From assembly GCF_022201045.2 (NCBI RefSeq), contig NC_068557.1, positions 22,297,501 to 22,361,500 of the forward strand: DNA of 64,000 nucleotides, given 5' to 3'. Every line of letters begins with the position of its first letter. Position 1 is the first letter of the stretch. The DNA is from Citrus sinensis (taxonomy: Eukaryota > Streptophyta > Magnoliopsida > Sapindales > Rutaceae). This document shows positions 21,926-34,506 of this stretch, piece after piece. The translations under genes were made by a program, and so were the position numbers. The notes under the pieces are model-generated. The model had not been told where the DNA came from and searched no databases. It saw only the letters and a list, made by a program, of their open reading frames with translations.

Positions 21926-22500
21926 ACTACTGCCAATAAAATTATGTTCAAGGTTATTTTCTCATGTTTTTTTTTTATTTTAAAAGTTGACAAAAAGTAC
22001 TCATTTTATATTTTTTTTGAATTATTTATTAAGACAAATATTAATAGTTCGCACATCAACTAGTAAGTCAAACTCAACGAAAAATAAATAAACATTTATT
22101 TTTTTCATTGATGTATAATGTCACGATTCAATAATTAGTTTGAGTTAGATTGCTTTTCATTTGACTTTTTCAATTAAAAGCACGTGTTTTCTTCACTTGC
22201 ATTTTTTTTTTTCTTTTGGAATCTTTCATGTTAGAGAAGAGTTAAACAAATGCATGCATACTTGATGGCCACTCAATTCGTATGCGTTTGAACCTTTCGA
22301 AAAAAGAAAAAAAAATTTACTTGTCTGGCAAGGTTGTGATCACCAACTTTGACGTGTACAAAATTTTGAACTTTCCTATCAGTAAAGCAACATGAATGTA
22401 TAAAGAGGCAAGCTAGTTCAAGTGATTTGAAACGAGAAAAGTTACAAAAAAAATAAAAAATAAAAATGCAGAACATGAAAAAGAAAGTTACCTGAAGAAA
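21926..22500. other. Intergenic, no gene seen
   Basis: AT-rich with poly-T and poly-A tracts. Only sequence consistent with decayed spacer. Confidence 0.4.
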
Positions 22501-22507
22501 CCTACGA

Positions 22508-22620
22508 TTTGGGGTCAATCTTGCTTTCTCTGATGTGGTGATGAAATATCAACTTGATAACATTCACAAAGTTGATTTGAGTTATTTCCAAAACATTTTG
22601 GTGAGCTGGAGAAAGAGGTA
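22508..22620 (+). pseudogene. UGT exon-1 3' end remnant
   Basis: GATTTGGGGTCA...GATGTGGTGATGAAATATCAACTTGATAACATTCACAAAGTTGATT...CATTTTGGTGAGCTGGAGAAAGAG then GTAATTATA in content: the last about 110 bases of UGT exon 1 including the intact 5' splice site, as at 24660-24780. Stops and frame disruptions are present, and the rest of the gene is missing. Followed by a (TA)n run at about 22660-22690. Confidence 0.8.
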
Positions 22621-22625
22621 ATTAT

Positions 22626-22657
22626 ATTATAAGTGTTTCAAAAATCTTAAATGTGCG

Positions 22658-22689
<32 letters not shown>

Positions 22690-24035
22690 GATATAAAAGT
22701 CTACATTAGAAAAAAAATTATAATGGAGGCTTTCTTAATTGTGGTTGGACATATATAAATAAATTATAATGGAGGATTTCTTAACTGATTGATATTGTTG
22801 TTGTTGTATGTTTTTAAGTCTTTCATTGAGGGGGCCAATGATGACTTATTTTGCCGACATTGCCTGATTGTTAATTCGATGACGTCAGAATTGGATATGT
22901 TAAGTACTGAGGCCCGCCTTTAAAGACTTTTATGAATTAACCACATTTTTTTCGTTTTCTCTAAACGCAATTTAATTCTCAGTTCCTCATTTCAACTGGC
23001 AGATATTAGGCATGCGTGCTCAGTGACCAAGCCACTTGAGGGCTTGCAACTTTGCACATCAATAATTTTGGGAAAAATTCAAATAGATCATTTTATATAG
23101 ATTTATTTATAGTGGTATTATTAATATTTTTAATAATATTTCAATTTTTCTTTATACTTTTTTTATTTTATTCATGCCAATCTCAATTCATTTCTCTTTA
23201 TCCAAGCCTCTCTTACTCTTTACCCTCTGACTTTGATTTTTTTTTTTAATAAAAAAAGCATAGTATTAACTCCTTAACTTTTTTATCCTAGAATTATAGG
23301 AATTTGAATTGAGGTATAATTATTTCAATTTAATGGTATGAATTCAACATGATTCATTGGAGTACTTTATCAGTATTTTCTTTCATAATTTTCTTAATCA
23401 AATATTGTTTAGCAAATTGTGAGCCAACTCAATATCTATTTTTAAATTGTTTGAAATATAATCATAGATAAATTCTTATTTCCTCTTATTTTATCTCCAT
23501 TGAATCAATAGTTGTTAAATAAAAGAACTAAAGAAAAAAAATCACTATCATTAATTTAACGCTCAACAATACTCAACAAAAACTCAACTTGACATTAAAT
23601 TTTAATTTCAAAAAAATAATATATATTATAATTCTTTTAAAAAATAATTTTAATATAGCCCAGCCTAAAAATAATCGGTAATGAAGAGAAAAATCATTTT
23701 AGCCCACCGCCCCACGCTGAAAAAATCTAGCTTCGCCTCTAAGTGTGCTGCTCATTACTTGTACATAAGACACTTCTAGACAACAAGTAGACAACACAAT
23801 CCAGCTAACCTGACAGAAGTTTTGCATTTGATTTTTACTTGCTTCAAATGATAAAGCATGTGTCTTCGTCACATTTATTTAGGCAGAGTACGAGGACAAA
23901 TTAATTTAATGTTGTACTTGTGGAGAAATTGTTCCTCACGTCACTCTTTCATGCTACAAAAGATTTCAACTGTAATTGATTAATTGATACAAAATTTACT
24001 TGTTTTAATGGGCACTAGCCATAAACTCCGTCGTG
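22626..24035. other. Intergenic and UGT-C upstream region
   Basis: No gene seen. Contains (TA)n microsatellites and, at about 23765-23850, the segment shared with 19190-19250. A CCTAAAAATAATCGG...CCCCACGCTGAAAAAA stretch near 23670-23730 may be a further decayed repeat. Confidence 0.4.
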
Positions 24036-24043
24036 TATATAAA
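24036..24043 (+). promoter_or_regulatory. TATA box of UGT-C
   Basis: TATATAAA lies about 53 bp upstream of the start codon, followed by an A/G-rich leader. Confidence 0.6.
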
Positions 24044-24095
24044 CACAGAAACAGAGAGCTAGCTATAGCCCAGTAATTGTGTGAGGAGAAGAAAA

Positions 24096-25647
24096 ATGGA
24101 GAATATTGAAAAGAAAGCTGCCTCCTGCAGACTAGTTCACTGTTTGGTCTTATCTTATCCAGCACAAGGCCATATAAACCCTCTGCTCCAGTTCGCCAAG
24201 CGCTTAGATCACAAAGGCCTCAAAGTCACTCTAGTTACCACTTGTTTCATATCCAAGTCCTTACATAGAGATTCGTCATCCTCGTCCACCTCCATTGCTC
24301 TCGAGGCAATCTCCGATGGCTACGACGAAGGAGGGTCTGCACAAGCAGAGAGTATTGAAGCTTACTTGGAGAAGTTTTGGCAAATTGGCCCTCGAAGCCT
24401 TTGTGAGCTTGTTGAGGAGATGAATGGCTCTGGTGTTCCCGTCGATTGCATTGTATATGATTCATTTTTGCCTTGGGCTCTCGATGTTGCTAAGAAGTTT
24501 GGGCTGGTTGGAGCTGCTTTCCTCACTCAATCTTGTGCTGTTGATTGCATATATTACCATGTGAACAAGGGCTTGCTCATGCTTCCACTTCCAGACAGTC
24601 AATTGTTGTTGCCTGGAATGCCTCCACTTGAGCCTCATGACATGCCTTCATTCGTTTACGATTTGGGTTCATATCCTGCTGTTTCTGATATGGTGGTAAA
24701 ATATCAATTTGATAATATTGACAAAGCTGATTGGGTTCTTTGCAACACATTTTATGAGCTGGAGGAAGAGGTAATTATAAGTTTATATCTATGAGTCTGG
24801 ATTCAAATTCCAAACATCCTAATTATGGCACAAGATTTTAATTACCAATTGAATTAACAAACAGTCTCGTAAGATGCTTTTTGACATTAATTGACTTTTA
24901 ATCTATTTTGTGCAGGTAGCTGAATGGCTGGGGAAACTCTGGTCACTCAAGACAATTGGACCAACCGTACCGTCCTTGTACTTGGATAAGCAACTTGAAG
25001 ATGACAAAGACTATGGTTTCAGCATGTTTAAGCCAAATAATGAATCTTGCATAAAATGGTTAAATGATCGGGCGAAAGGGTCAGTTGTTTATGTATCGTT
25101 TGGGAGTTATGCACAACTAAAAGTAGAGGAAATGGAAGAATTGGCTTGGGGTCTGAAAGCAACTAACCAATATTTCTTGTGGGTTGTACGGGAATCCGAA
25201 CAAGCTAAGCTTCCGGAAAACTTTTCAGATGAAACGTCCCAGAAAGGCTTGGTTGTGAATTGGTGTCCGCAATTAGAAGTTTTAGCCCATGAAGCAACAG
25301 GATGTTTTTTGACACATTGTGGCTGGAACTCTACAATGGAGGCTCTGAGCTTGGGAGTTCCAATGGTGGCAATGCCACAGTGGAGTGACCAAAGCACTAA
25401 TGCTAAATACATAATGGATGTTTGGAAAACGGGACTTAAAGTTCCAGCGGATGAGAAAGGAATTGTCAGAAGAGAAGCAATTGCACATTGCATTCGTGAA
25501 ATATTAGAGGGTGAGAGAGGCAAAGAGATAAGACAGAATGCTGGTGAATGGAGCAATTTTGCCAAAGAAGCCGTGGCTAAAGGTGGAAGTTCGGACAAAA
25601 ATATTGATGACTTTGTTGCCAACTTGATTTCCTCCAAAAGCTTTTAA
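24096..25647 (+). CDS. UGT-C: UDP-glucosyltransferase of the UGT74 family
   Basis: Exons 24096-24770 and 24916-25647 (145-bp GT-AG intron) give 468 aa. The start was chosen at the ATG giving MENIEKKAA, in line with the sister genes. Motifs present: PAQGHINP with the catalytic His, YDSFLPWALD with the partner Asp, PSPG box WCPQLEVL...HCGWNS...PQWSDQ, and the tail GGSSDKNIDDF. Exon 2 and the 3' UTR are nearly the same as in UGT-A, whereas exon 1 is closer to UGT-B and D. No disabling change seen. The acceptor is unknown; an acid such as a hormone or benzoate is typical of the family. Confidence 0.92.
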
Positions 25648-27420
25648 TATCTTTAATTTTGTTGGATTTTTGTAATATCTTTAATTTGTAATACTTTTTA
25701 CCAAAGCAAGGACAAAAATAAAAATTATAATGCTAGCGGGAGCTCGTTTCTACTTGTACCAAAACAATATCGCAGGTTTAATTTTCTGATACAATCATGT
25801 CGGTAATTTTTGATATTTTATTAATAAAATACACGAATTATTGTAAATAATTTCAATAATTTAGGGCATGTTTGGAAGTGTGATGTTGTAACTTGTTTGG
25901 AAGGGCGAAAAAAAAAAGGTCATATCTATCATGGGGCTTTGGTAGAATAAGTAGTTGTAAGGTAAAAATTGATGAAGTTGGAGATATTTGAACTCATCAA
26001 AATACTTTTCAAATCCGTCTTTACTTGAAAATATTTATTTGGTAATAAATATCCATTAATGAATTTACTATTAAGGACAAAATTATGCAATTAAATGAAA
26101 TACTTTACTTTATACACCAATCTCTAAACTATTTTTTAGTTTATCATCCACCTAAAATTATACGGTCTTCTCTAATTCTTTTTACGAACGTATCTATAAA
26201 CAATTAAACTATACAATTAAATGAAACAAATCTAATTCTTAGATTGATATTTCTAAGTTATTAGAACCTCCTATACTTGATTTGTAATTGGGCGAAAGTC
26301 AACTTTTAAGCGTCGGGGAATTCAAGTTATGTGGTGATTGTAAAACAATGGCTTCAAAACTCAACAGCTAAAAAATGAATTTTGATCCTATGTAACTAAT
26401 TTAAGTTATAGTTTTAAATGACGACTTCAATTGTCATTTTAATTTTGCTATTTGTTAGAGATAACTCTGAAAATGATGGCTAGGGACAGAATCATAGAGA
26501 GAGAAAGTTATTTTTCAAAATTTTTATTTGATTTGTTTAAATGAATTCAATCCCAAATGCTTACATATTTGTTTGGCTGAAAAGTTCCAAGACTTAAATT
26601 TTGTTTGATTGATTTAGATTAAACGTTATCCTCATACTTTTATTAAGTTAAATAGAAAAATTCAACCAGTTGATATCTCTAAGTTAGTGATGTTTAATGG
26701 ATGTATGTAGTAATTATATTAGGATGGAATTTGGTTGTTAAGGATATATTTGGTATTATAACAGGTGGTAATGTAGAGTAAAATTTTAATTTTCAAATTT
26801 CAATAATGAGTTTAAAACGTATTTTAGTAAATTCAGATAACCTTGCCCAAATTTATAAATATAATTTAACAGTTGTACTTATTATTAAAATACATATTAA
26901 ATAATAAGAAAATCAGTTGTATTTATCCGTTTAGTTTAAGCCAACCGCTTGCCAGCGATAAGACCTCAATTAGATCGATGTGACCATAGTCTGTACTATA
27001 TAATTTATCAATAATAGTAATTATGATATCGTTGGATTGTTGTTACTTGGAGCTCCTCGTGCCGGGCTCCGATATATTATATTATTCGTAGACACCGTAT
27101 TTTTTTCTCGTTATTGCTCATTTTGGTAGGTTTGATTATTTATTTGTTTACCCATATGTAGGTAATGGTTAGCTTTAATTAAGAGCTCTAAGACAAATTC
27201 CCTATAACGATTGATGATGATATGATGAATGTTCCAAACGAGAAGAAAGAGCAAAGTTGTATACGACAGGAATGTAACGCGATTTGATGTATCATCACCA
27301 TTTCTTGTTGTTTTTCAAAGAGCAGATGCATCCAGTCACCATCGCCTACGTATGCAATGACTTCAAATAATCTATAATGGAAGACATATATAAGTATAAT
27401 ATTAGTTTAAGGGTCCGGAT
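25648..27420. other. UGT-C 3' flank and decayed UGT upstream segment
   Basis: No gene seen. 25650-26030 parallels 13699-14100. 26740-27400 parallels 14020-14720, with TGATATCGTTGGATTGTTGTTACTTGGAGC and the upstream motif CCTACGTATGCAATGACTTCAAA at about 27343. No UGT gene follows, so this is a promoter left behind by a lost copy. Confidence 0.55.
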
Positions 27421-28056
27421 ACTTGGAGCATCTTCTTAGTTTAATTTTTATATTTTGAATTAAATATCGATTTAATTTTTATATTTTAAAAAATACTTCA
27501 AAACGTCTGTTGTTAAATAATTTTTATTTTATTTCATGTGAGATACTAAATAAACTAATTTTTTTCCAACTTAACCTCTATATCCGAGATAATACTACTT
27601 TTACTGCATTTCTTATATTATTTCACTCATCCCTGGTATACTTGGGTAGGCTGGCTCCTTGTGATATCTAACCATTTCTTATTTATAGTGATACGTGCCG
27701 TCCATATATTGGTCAATCTATTTTTCCCGCAATGCAGTTTGCCCCATCACCATGTGTGGTTAAACTATTGTACTTAGTTGATATCTGCATAAAAATAGAG
27801 AACGGCTCTCGGCCTAGACTCTATTCAGTTTTGTTGCAATAACTCCTCTGATTTTGAATATGAATTTTAATCAAGTATGCCAAGATTTTTTGCTTCAATA
27901 AATTTGCCGCACTGTGAACTCCATTGAGCTTCCCTGCCGTGATATATTTTTCATTCACTCCATTGATTTGGGAACTGAACAATTAACGGGACAATTAGTA
28001 AAAGCAATATGAGACAAAGGTCAAAGAATTAGCACTATCATCACCTAATTTTCTAC
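27421..28056. repeat. Degenerate third copy of the UGT 3' flank within a spacer
   Basis: About 27786-27905 matches the start of the 9531 and 16617 flanks (CATAAAAATAGAGAA, GTTGCAATAA, GATTTTGAATATGAATTT, CAATAAATTT) at lower similarity. The rest of the spacer shows no gene. Confidence 0.55.
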
Positions 28057-28300
28057 TTTTGGCCTGATGCAGTCCTCTATAAATACGTAAGCAATGACTT
28101 CGAATACATATAATGCAAATCTATTTTAGGATTGTAATTTTTGACCTGTGTGGCCTATATATCTATGCTTCTTACTAAATAGATTACCAAGAAACATAGG
28201 TGCATTTGTAGATCTGCTGGCATTGCATGTGAAAAGGCAATAATTTGTAGATCTGCTGTCATTGCATGTGAAAAAACAATAGTTTGTCTAATTTAGTAGA
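28057..28300. repeat. Direct repeat, left copy, flanking a long-TIR element
   Basis: Shares nearly all of its sequence with 29518-29735 (TTTTGGCCTGATGCA, CGTAAGCAATGACTTCGAATACATATAATG, ACTAAATAGATTACCAAGAAACATAGGTGC). The left copy also contains an internal tandem repeat of TTTGTAGATCTGCTG(G/T)CATTGCATGTG. The motif GTAAGCAATGACTTCGAAT is the UGT upstream motif again. Confidence 0.8.
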
Positions 28301-28307
28301 AGGGTTA

Positions 28308-29515
28308 ATTTCGGTCTACCCCCTTGTTAAGTAACAATCTTCAAATCGCTCTTTTACTATTAAAAATATCAAGTTGCTCCCCAAAACTCATCATCTCTCT
28401 GTTATTTTTAACGGCTAAAATGATAAAATAGTATCTGCACATTTTTCTAACAATCAATTAACAAAAAAAAAGTCAAATCTAGGTAGATTAATTTTCATGG
28501 GTCCAAATCCTTATTGGTTTTTCAAAACACACATAAATATTTCCAATATTTATAGTATGCTCCCTAAAACTTTAAAATATTTTTTATTTTGTGCCTATAT
28601 GACTAATTTTTTTAACGGATTAAATTTTATCTTGACATATTTAAAAAATTTATTTTAAAAAATAAATATAGAAATTAATCAAAAGCTACAAATGGAAACT
28701 CTTTTTTCATTTTGTAAAGGTACTTAAAGAAAACATAGATATATAAAAAAAAATCAAAGAACCAAAGAAAAATGCTACTAGAGTTTCACCAAACAAATGA
28801 AAGGAGTAAGGATGAGAAAAATGAAAGGAAAGAAAAAAAATGCTACTGGAGTCATGTACATGAAAAAAAAAAATGATGAAAAAGACGAAGAAGAAGTAAG
28901 GATGAGAAAAAAAAAAACAAATGAAAGGAAAAGAGGAAGGAGTAAGAATGAGAAAAATGAAAGAAAAGAAAAAAAGTTACTGAAGTCATGTACATGAACA
29001 AAAAGAAAAAAGTAAAAAAAAAAAAAGATGAAGAAGGAGTAAAGATGAGGAAAAAAACAAATGAAAGGAAAAGACGAAAGAGTGAAGATGAGAAAAAAAT
29101 GGAAGAAAAGATGAAGAAAAATGAAAGAAAAAGACGAAAATGAGATTATCCTAATTTATATATGATGACATGTCTAGTAATTTATTTAACTAACATATTT
29201 GATTTAGGAAATCTATCAATTTATTTAGACTCATTAAGTCATTTCAACACTTTATTTTTTAATTTATTTTTCAATGACTAGTTATATATCAACAATTTTT
29301 TTTTCATTTTCCAATAACTAGTCACACATCAACTATTTTTTTAGTCTCACAATGTTGTTACATGAATATTCTGTTAAGGTAAGGTATTTTCGTACTTTTC
29401 TGAGTCAACGATGGTCAATAGTTAAAGATAACGAGTTTTAAGGGGGTAACTTAATATTTTCAATAGTAAATAGGTGATTTGAAGATTATCACTTCACGAG
29501 GGGGTTGGCCGAAAT
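28308..29515. mobile_element. Non-autonomous DNA transposon with long terminal inverted repeats (about 1.2 kb)
   Basis: Ends ATTTCGG and CCGAAAT. The inverted repeat can be followed for about 100 bp (TCTACCCCCTTGTTAAGTAACAATCTTCAAATC on the left against the complement of GATTTGAAGATTATCACTTCACGAGGGGGTTGG on the right, in overlapping parts). It is flanked by TA on both sides, which suits a Tc1/mariner-type insertion, although a Mutator origin cannot be excluded. The interior is AT-rich with a purine-rich tract of repeated ATGAGAAAAATGAAAGG-like units at 28795-29145. No transposase is visible. Confidence 0.8.
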
Positions 29516-29517
29516 TA

Positions 29518-29735
29518 TTTACTTTTGGCCTGATGCATTCCTCTACAAATGCGTAAGCAATGACTTCGAATACATATAATGTAAATCTATTTTAGGAATG
29601 TAATTTTTTACCTGTGTGGCCTAAATATCCATGCTTCTTACTAAATAGATTACCAAGAAACATAGGTGCATTTGTAGATCTGCTGGCATTGCATGTGAAA
29701 AAACAATAATTTGTCTAATTTAATAGTATAACATG
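29518..29735. repeat. Direct repeat, right copy
   Basis: Second copy of 28057-28300, directly after the transposon. It carries one instead of two GTAGATCTGCTGGCATTGCATGTG units. 29736-30060 is UGT-D upstream sequence without a gene. Confidence 0.8.
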
Positions 29736-30070
29736 CATAGTTTAATTCTTCTGGATTCCATGATGTTAGAGATGGGATTTGAATGGCTATGGTTTTTTTC
29801 ACTCTTTTTCATAAAAGTCGAGTGAAATTGATGGGTACTTTTTTTTTATTAAACTATTTGGTATCTAAAGATTACGCTGGGTCTGATTAATTTAGATTCA
29901 AACTTAATAGAATCATTAAAATAGTAAAAAAATTTTAATAAATATTTTAACGTAGTTACACTCTCTAAGTCTTAAATTGAGAATTTTAATTAAGATAAAA
30001 CAATTGCTAGTTTGATGGTGGGGTACTTGTTTGACAAAGGATATATCCACTAACGTCATCGACCATCGTG

Positions 30071-30076
30071 TATAAA
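30071..30076 (+). promoter_or_regulatory. TATA box of UGT-D
   Basis: TATAAA lies about 56 bp before the start codon, with an A-rich leader. Confidence 0.55.
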
Positions 30077-30131
30077 CTGTGCACTTTCCGAACAATCAAT
30101 ATGCATAAAACAAGAACAGAAAGAGAGAACA

Positions 30132-31674
30132 ATGGAGAACAATGGAAAGAAACCTACCTCCTGCAAATTAGCTCACTGTTTGGTCTTAACATATCCAGGA
30201 CAAGGCCATATAAATCCCCTGCTCCAATTCTCCAGGCGCTTACAACACAAGGGAATCAAAGTCACTCTGGTTACTACTCGTTTCTTCTACAAATCCTTAC
30301 ATAGAGATTCATCATCCTCCTCCATTCCTCTCGAGGCAATCTCCTATGGCTATGACGAAGGAGGTTATGCTCAAGCAGAGAGTATTGAAGCTTACTTGGA
30401 GAGATTTTGGCAAATCGGCCCGCAAACTCTTACCGAGCTTGTTGAGAAGATGAATGGCTCGGATTCTCCCGTTGACTGCATTGTATATGATTCAATTTTG
30501 CTTTGGGCTCTTGATGTTGCCAAGAAGTTTGGCTTGCTTGGAGCTCCTTTTCTCACTCAATCTTGTGCCGTTGATTACATATATTACCATGTGAAAAAGG
30601 GCTCCCTCGAACTTCCACTTACAGGCAATGAAATTTTGCTGCCCGGAATGCCCCCACTTGAGCCTCAAGACATGCCTTCATTCATTCACGATTTGGGGTC
30701 ATATCCTGCTGTCTCTTATATGATGATGAAATTTCAATTTGAAAATATTGACAAAGCTGATTGGGTTCTTTGCAACACATTTTATGAGTTGGAGGAAGAG
30801 GTAGCTGTTGTGAGTTTTTTTTTTTTTTTTTTTCCAAACTTCTCTTTTTATCCTGGTGTATATGAGAAGGATTTGAACTTCCAGCGTCTTATAATCACTA
30901 GATTTTACCAGCTGAAAGTGAAACACGTCTTTTGACATGAATTGGCAGGTAGTTGAATGGCTGAGGAAGACCTGGTCGTTGAGGACAATCGGACCAACCA
31001 TACCCTCTTTTTACTTGGATAAGCAAATCGAAGACGATAAAGACTATGGGTTCAGCATGTTTAAGTCAAGTACCGAAGCATGCATGAAATGGTTAAACGA
31101 TCGAGCAAAAGAGTCTGTTGTTTATGTATCATATGGGAGTTTCGTAGAACTAAAAGCAGAGGAAATGGAAGAATTGGCTTGGGGTCTGAAATCGAGTGAT
31201 CAACATTTCTTGTGGGTTGTACGGGAATCCGAACAAGCTAAGCTTCCGAAAAAATTTTCGGACGAAACACTAACATCCCATAAAAGCTTGGTGGTGAGCT
31301 GGTGTCCCCAATTAGAAGTTTTGGCGCATGAAGCAACGGGATGTTTTGTGACACACTGCGGCTGGAACTCTACAATGGAAGCGCTGAGCTTGGGGGTTCC
31401 GATGGTGGCGATGCCCCAATGGAGCGACCAAAGCACTAATGCTAAGTACATTTTGGATGTCTGGAAAACGGGACTCAAATTTCCAATTGTGAAAAGAGAT
31501 GCAATCGCAGATTGCATTAGTGAAATATTGGAGGGTGAGAGAGGAAAAGAGTTGAGAAGGAATGCCGGTAAATGGAGGAAATTGGCCAAAGAAGCCGTGG
31601 CTAAAGGTGGAAGTTCTGATAGTAATATTGATGAATTTGTTGCTAGCTTGGCTTGCTCCAAAAACTCTGCTTAG
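30132..31674 (+). CDS. UGT-D: UDP-glucosyltransferase of the UGT74 family
   Basis: Exons 30132-30800 and 30949-31674 (148-bp intron with a long poly-T run) give 464 aa. It contains PGQGHINP, YDSILLWALD (LLW where the sisters have LPW), the PSPG box WCPQLEVL...FVTHCGWNS...PQWSDQ, and the GGSSDSNIDEF tail. It is the most divergent member: ISYGYDEGGYAQ instead of ISDGYDEGG(S/A)AQ, an insertion near DETLTSHKS, and a shorter loop where the others have DEKGIVRR. It is probably active but may have shifted acceptor range. It is the last gene of the cluster. Confidence 0.92.
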
Positions 31675-31905
31675 AGTTTTCTGCTCAGAACTATCATTAT
31701 TCGATTGTTTGCGGTAAATGAGCGTCGTCGCATTTTACTGTACCTCTTATCTGCATACTGAGAGAAAATTAATGGTTTTTGACATTTTAGTTTATGACTT
31801 TCTATTGAAATATGACTGTCTATTGAAAATTGCGGAATGGCAATGTTATTGATATCTCATTTCTGCTTGCCTTTTGAAACCATCAATCTTCCATTTTCCT
31901 GGTCT

Positions 31906-32890
31906 TCATAAGGACTGCTAATTGGGCTAACAAGGTGAATTTACACGTAATGTTGAGGCTTTCTAAAATCTTCTGTCGGACATACATTTATAATTTACCC
32001 GATGACCATCAATCATAGTAGTGTCAGATAATGCAGCACTAAACTCAAATCAATGCTTTTGAAGTGGGCCTTAATTGATGATTACAAAGACGGCACTGCT
32101 TTTGAAGTGGGCCTCCATTATTAACTTTTTTTAGAACAAAAACTGGGCCTTCACAATTAACTTGCTTCTACCTTACAATTATTGTCGAATGACAATGACT
32201 GGTACAACAAATTAGAATAAAATTTTAATGAGATGTATCATGTACAGTACAGTATTTGAGGCGTCAACTGACAAGTTCTCGTTGAATAGATTGAGAATCT
32301 TTACATTACAAAGGCAACGATGGTATCAATGTTCTTCGCCCTCGTAGTTCTGCTTAACTTTAAAAGTAATGGTTTATTACTAAGACGAAGCTCAAGTGGC
32401 TCTTAATAAGGACTACTAATTGGACTAACAAGGTGAATTTAGACGCAATGTTGAAGTTTTCTAAATCTTCCGTCAGACATGCATTTATAATTCACCCGAT
32501 AACTATCAATTGTAATATTATAAGATAATGCAGCCCCAAACTCAAATCAATGCTGAATTCAAATCCATGACGATGACATTGCTTTTCAAGTGGGCCTTTA
32601 TGATTAATGACTACAGAGACGGCATTGCTTTTGAAGTGGGCCTCCATTATTAACTTTTTTTAGAACAAAACTGGGCCTTCACGATTAACTTGCTGCTGCC
32701 TTATAATTATTGACGAATAACAAGGACTGGTACAACAAATTAGAATAAAATTTTAATCAGATGTATCATGCATCCTTGAAAAGTATGATGGTTGTAAATT
32801 GAGCTCTGTACCTGCACAGTATTTGAGGCGTTCACTGACGAGTTCTCGTTGAATAGATTGATGAATCTTTACATTACAAAGGCCACAGTG
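31906..32890. repeat. Tandem duplication, unit about 0.5 kb
   Basis: 31906-32295 and 32404-32890 share ATAAGGACT(G/A)CTAATTGG, ACTAACAAGGTGAATTTA, GATAATGCAGC, TTGAAGTGGGCCTCCATTATTAAC, GAATAAAATTTTAAT and GTTCTCGTTGAATAGATTGA in the same order, with small insertions and deletions. No coding capacity. Confidence 0.8.
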
Positions 32891-34506
32891 GTATCAGTAA
32901 AAAAAACCAATTTTTAGAGAGTAAATTACTTGGAATGATACCAGTTTCATCTGATCTTATGTCTTCACCCGAATGCTGCTGTACATGACATGCCCAATCA
33001 GCAAAATGCAAAAGTTACAAAGACCAACAGGAAGTAAAACTAAAAATAGGTAATTCAATGGCGCATAGGACGCTACAATTATTGGACTTATCGTTATTTT
33101 ATGCCTTAAAAGCATGCACTCTTTAATAAGTTTAATCAGGCTTAATCCTACATGGATAATAAATATACTTTCATATATTATATATTTTAAATTATTACGG
33201 AGTGAGATTCATATTAGGAGTGGGCAGAACGGAACTAGACCTGAAAAAAGTAAATGTTTGACTTAATTTTTTAGAAGGTTCAATTCCGTATTTTTTTTTA
33301 TAGAAAAAACTAAATATTTCGATTCAGTATAAAACCGAATATTCCAATTTATTTTTCAGTTTAAAATTTCAAATCCAAAAATCAAACCAAAAATAATAAT
33401 TTTTTAATTAAAAAATGCCACGTGGCATTTTGGGTTTGGTCCCTGAAAAAATTCAGTTCAATTCATTTTTTTCAATTTTAGTTTGGTGTTTTATAACTAA
33501 AAATAAATAAAATCAAACCGAATGGAAATTTTCAAACCAAATCGAGCCGATAATTTGGGTTTATTCCGAAGCCGCAACTGATCCAAACCAATGCCTGCCT
33601 CAAATTCATGTAAAAATGGTCAAAAATCCAATAACTTGGAGATATAATTTCTTATATCGTAAAAATATATACTGACAAGATGGAATTTACACAAAGAATG
33701 CTTACTTATTTATTTTATTTATGGTACTTGATAATTTAAATTCGTGGTATCGCTATTTATTGAATGATAATATTTATTTATAATTTATTTACAATATAAA
33801 TATATTAAAAGTGATCATTAGAGCAAATAGTGATTTTCGCGCAATTATGTAATTAAAGAGGCAAGACATCTATCATAGGCGTAGCTTTAATTAGGAGTAT
33901 TAAATAGAAGGTTAATTTTCTCACGCAGCAGAAGGAAACCATGGAATCCTATTTTTCTTTTACATAGAAGACTGCAGCCTTCTTTTGCAAGTTCCAACAA
34001 CTTTGAAAAAATTGCAATCATCTTCTTCAAATCTGAAAATCAAGGCATTTTTCTCACCCCACAAGAAAAAAGATCTTGACTTCAATGGATCTATATATAT
34101 GTGTGTGTGTGTGTGTGTGTATTAGGCCTAATTTCCCAACAACCACTTCTGCAATAATTATTCTAAGAAATCATCAGAGGGATGAATATATAATTACAAA
34201 TGCAGGTGGAATAAATGGCCTTTTATTATTATTATTATTATAGATGTCAATTTTAACAAGCAACATAAACAACTAAAATAATTATAAAAGGGCATAATTT
34301 ATAGTATAGATTTTATATCATTTAAAACATTATTTAATCATATTGTTGGATGATTCATACACATAAATTATAGATGAAATATAATTATAGCAATTTGATA
34401 TTCGTTAAAACACTAATTATTATTATTAGTAAAGAATTAAAATAATATCAGCGTACTATTTTTTCAAAATTTATTAGCATATTTTTAAAAAAAAGGTTAA
34501 ATTATA

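Noticed and set aside
28797-28997. Lys/Met/Arg-rich frame in the long-TIR element
   Set aside because: Purine-rich tandem repeat; no start context, domain or splice context.
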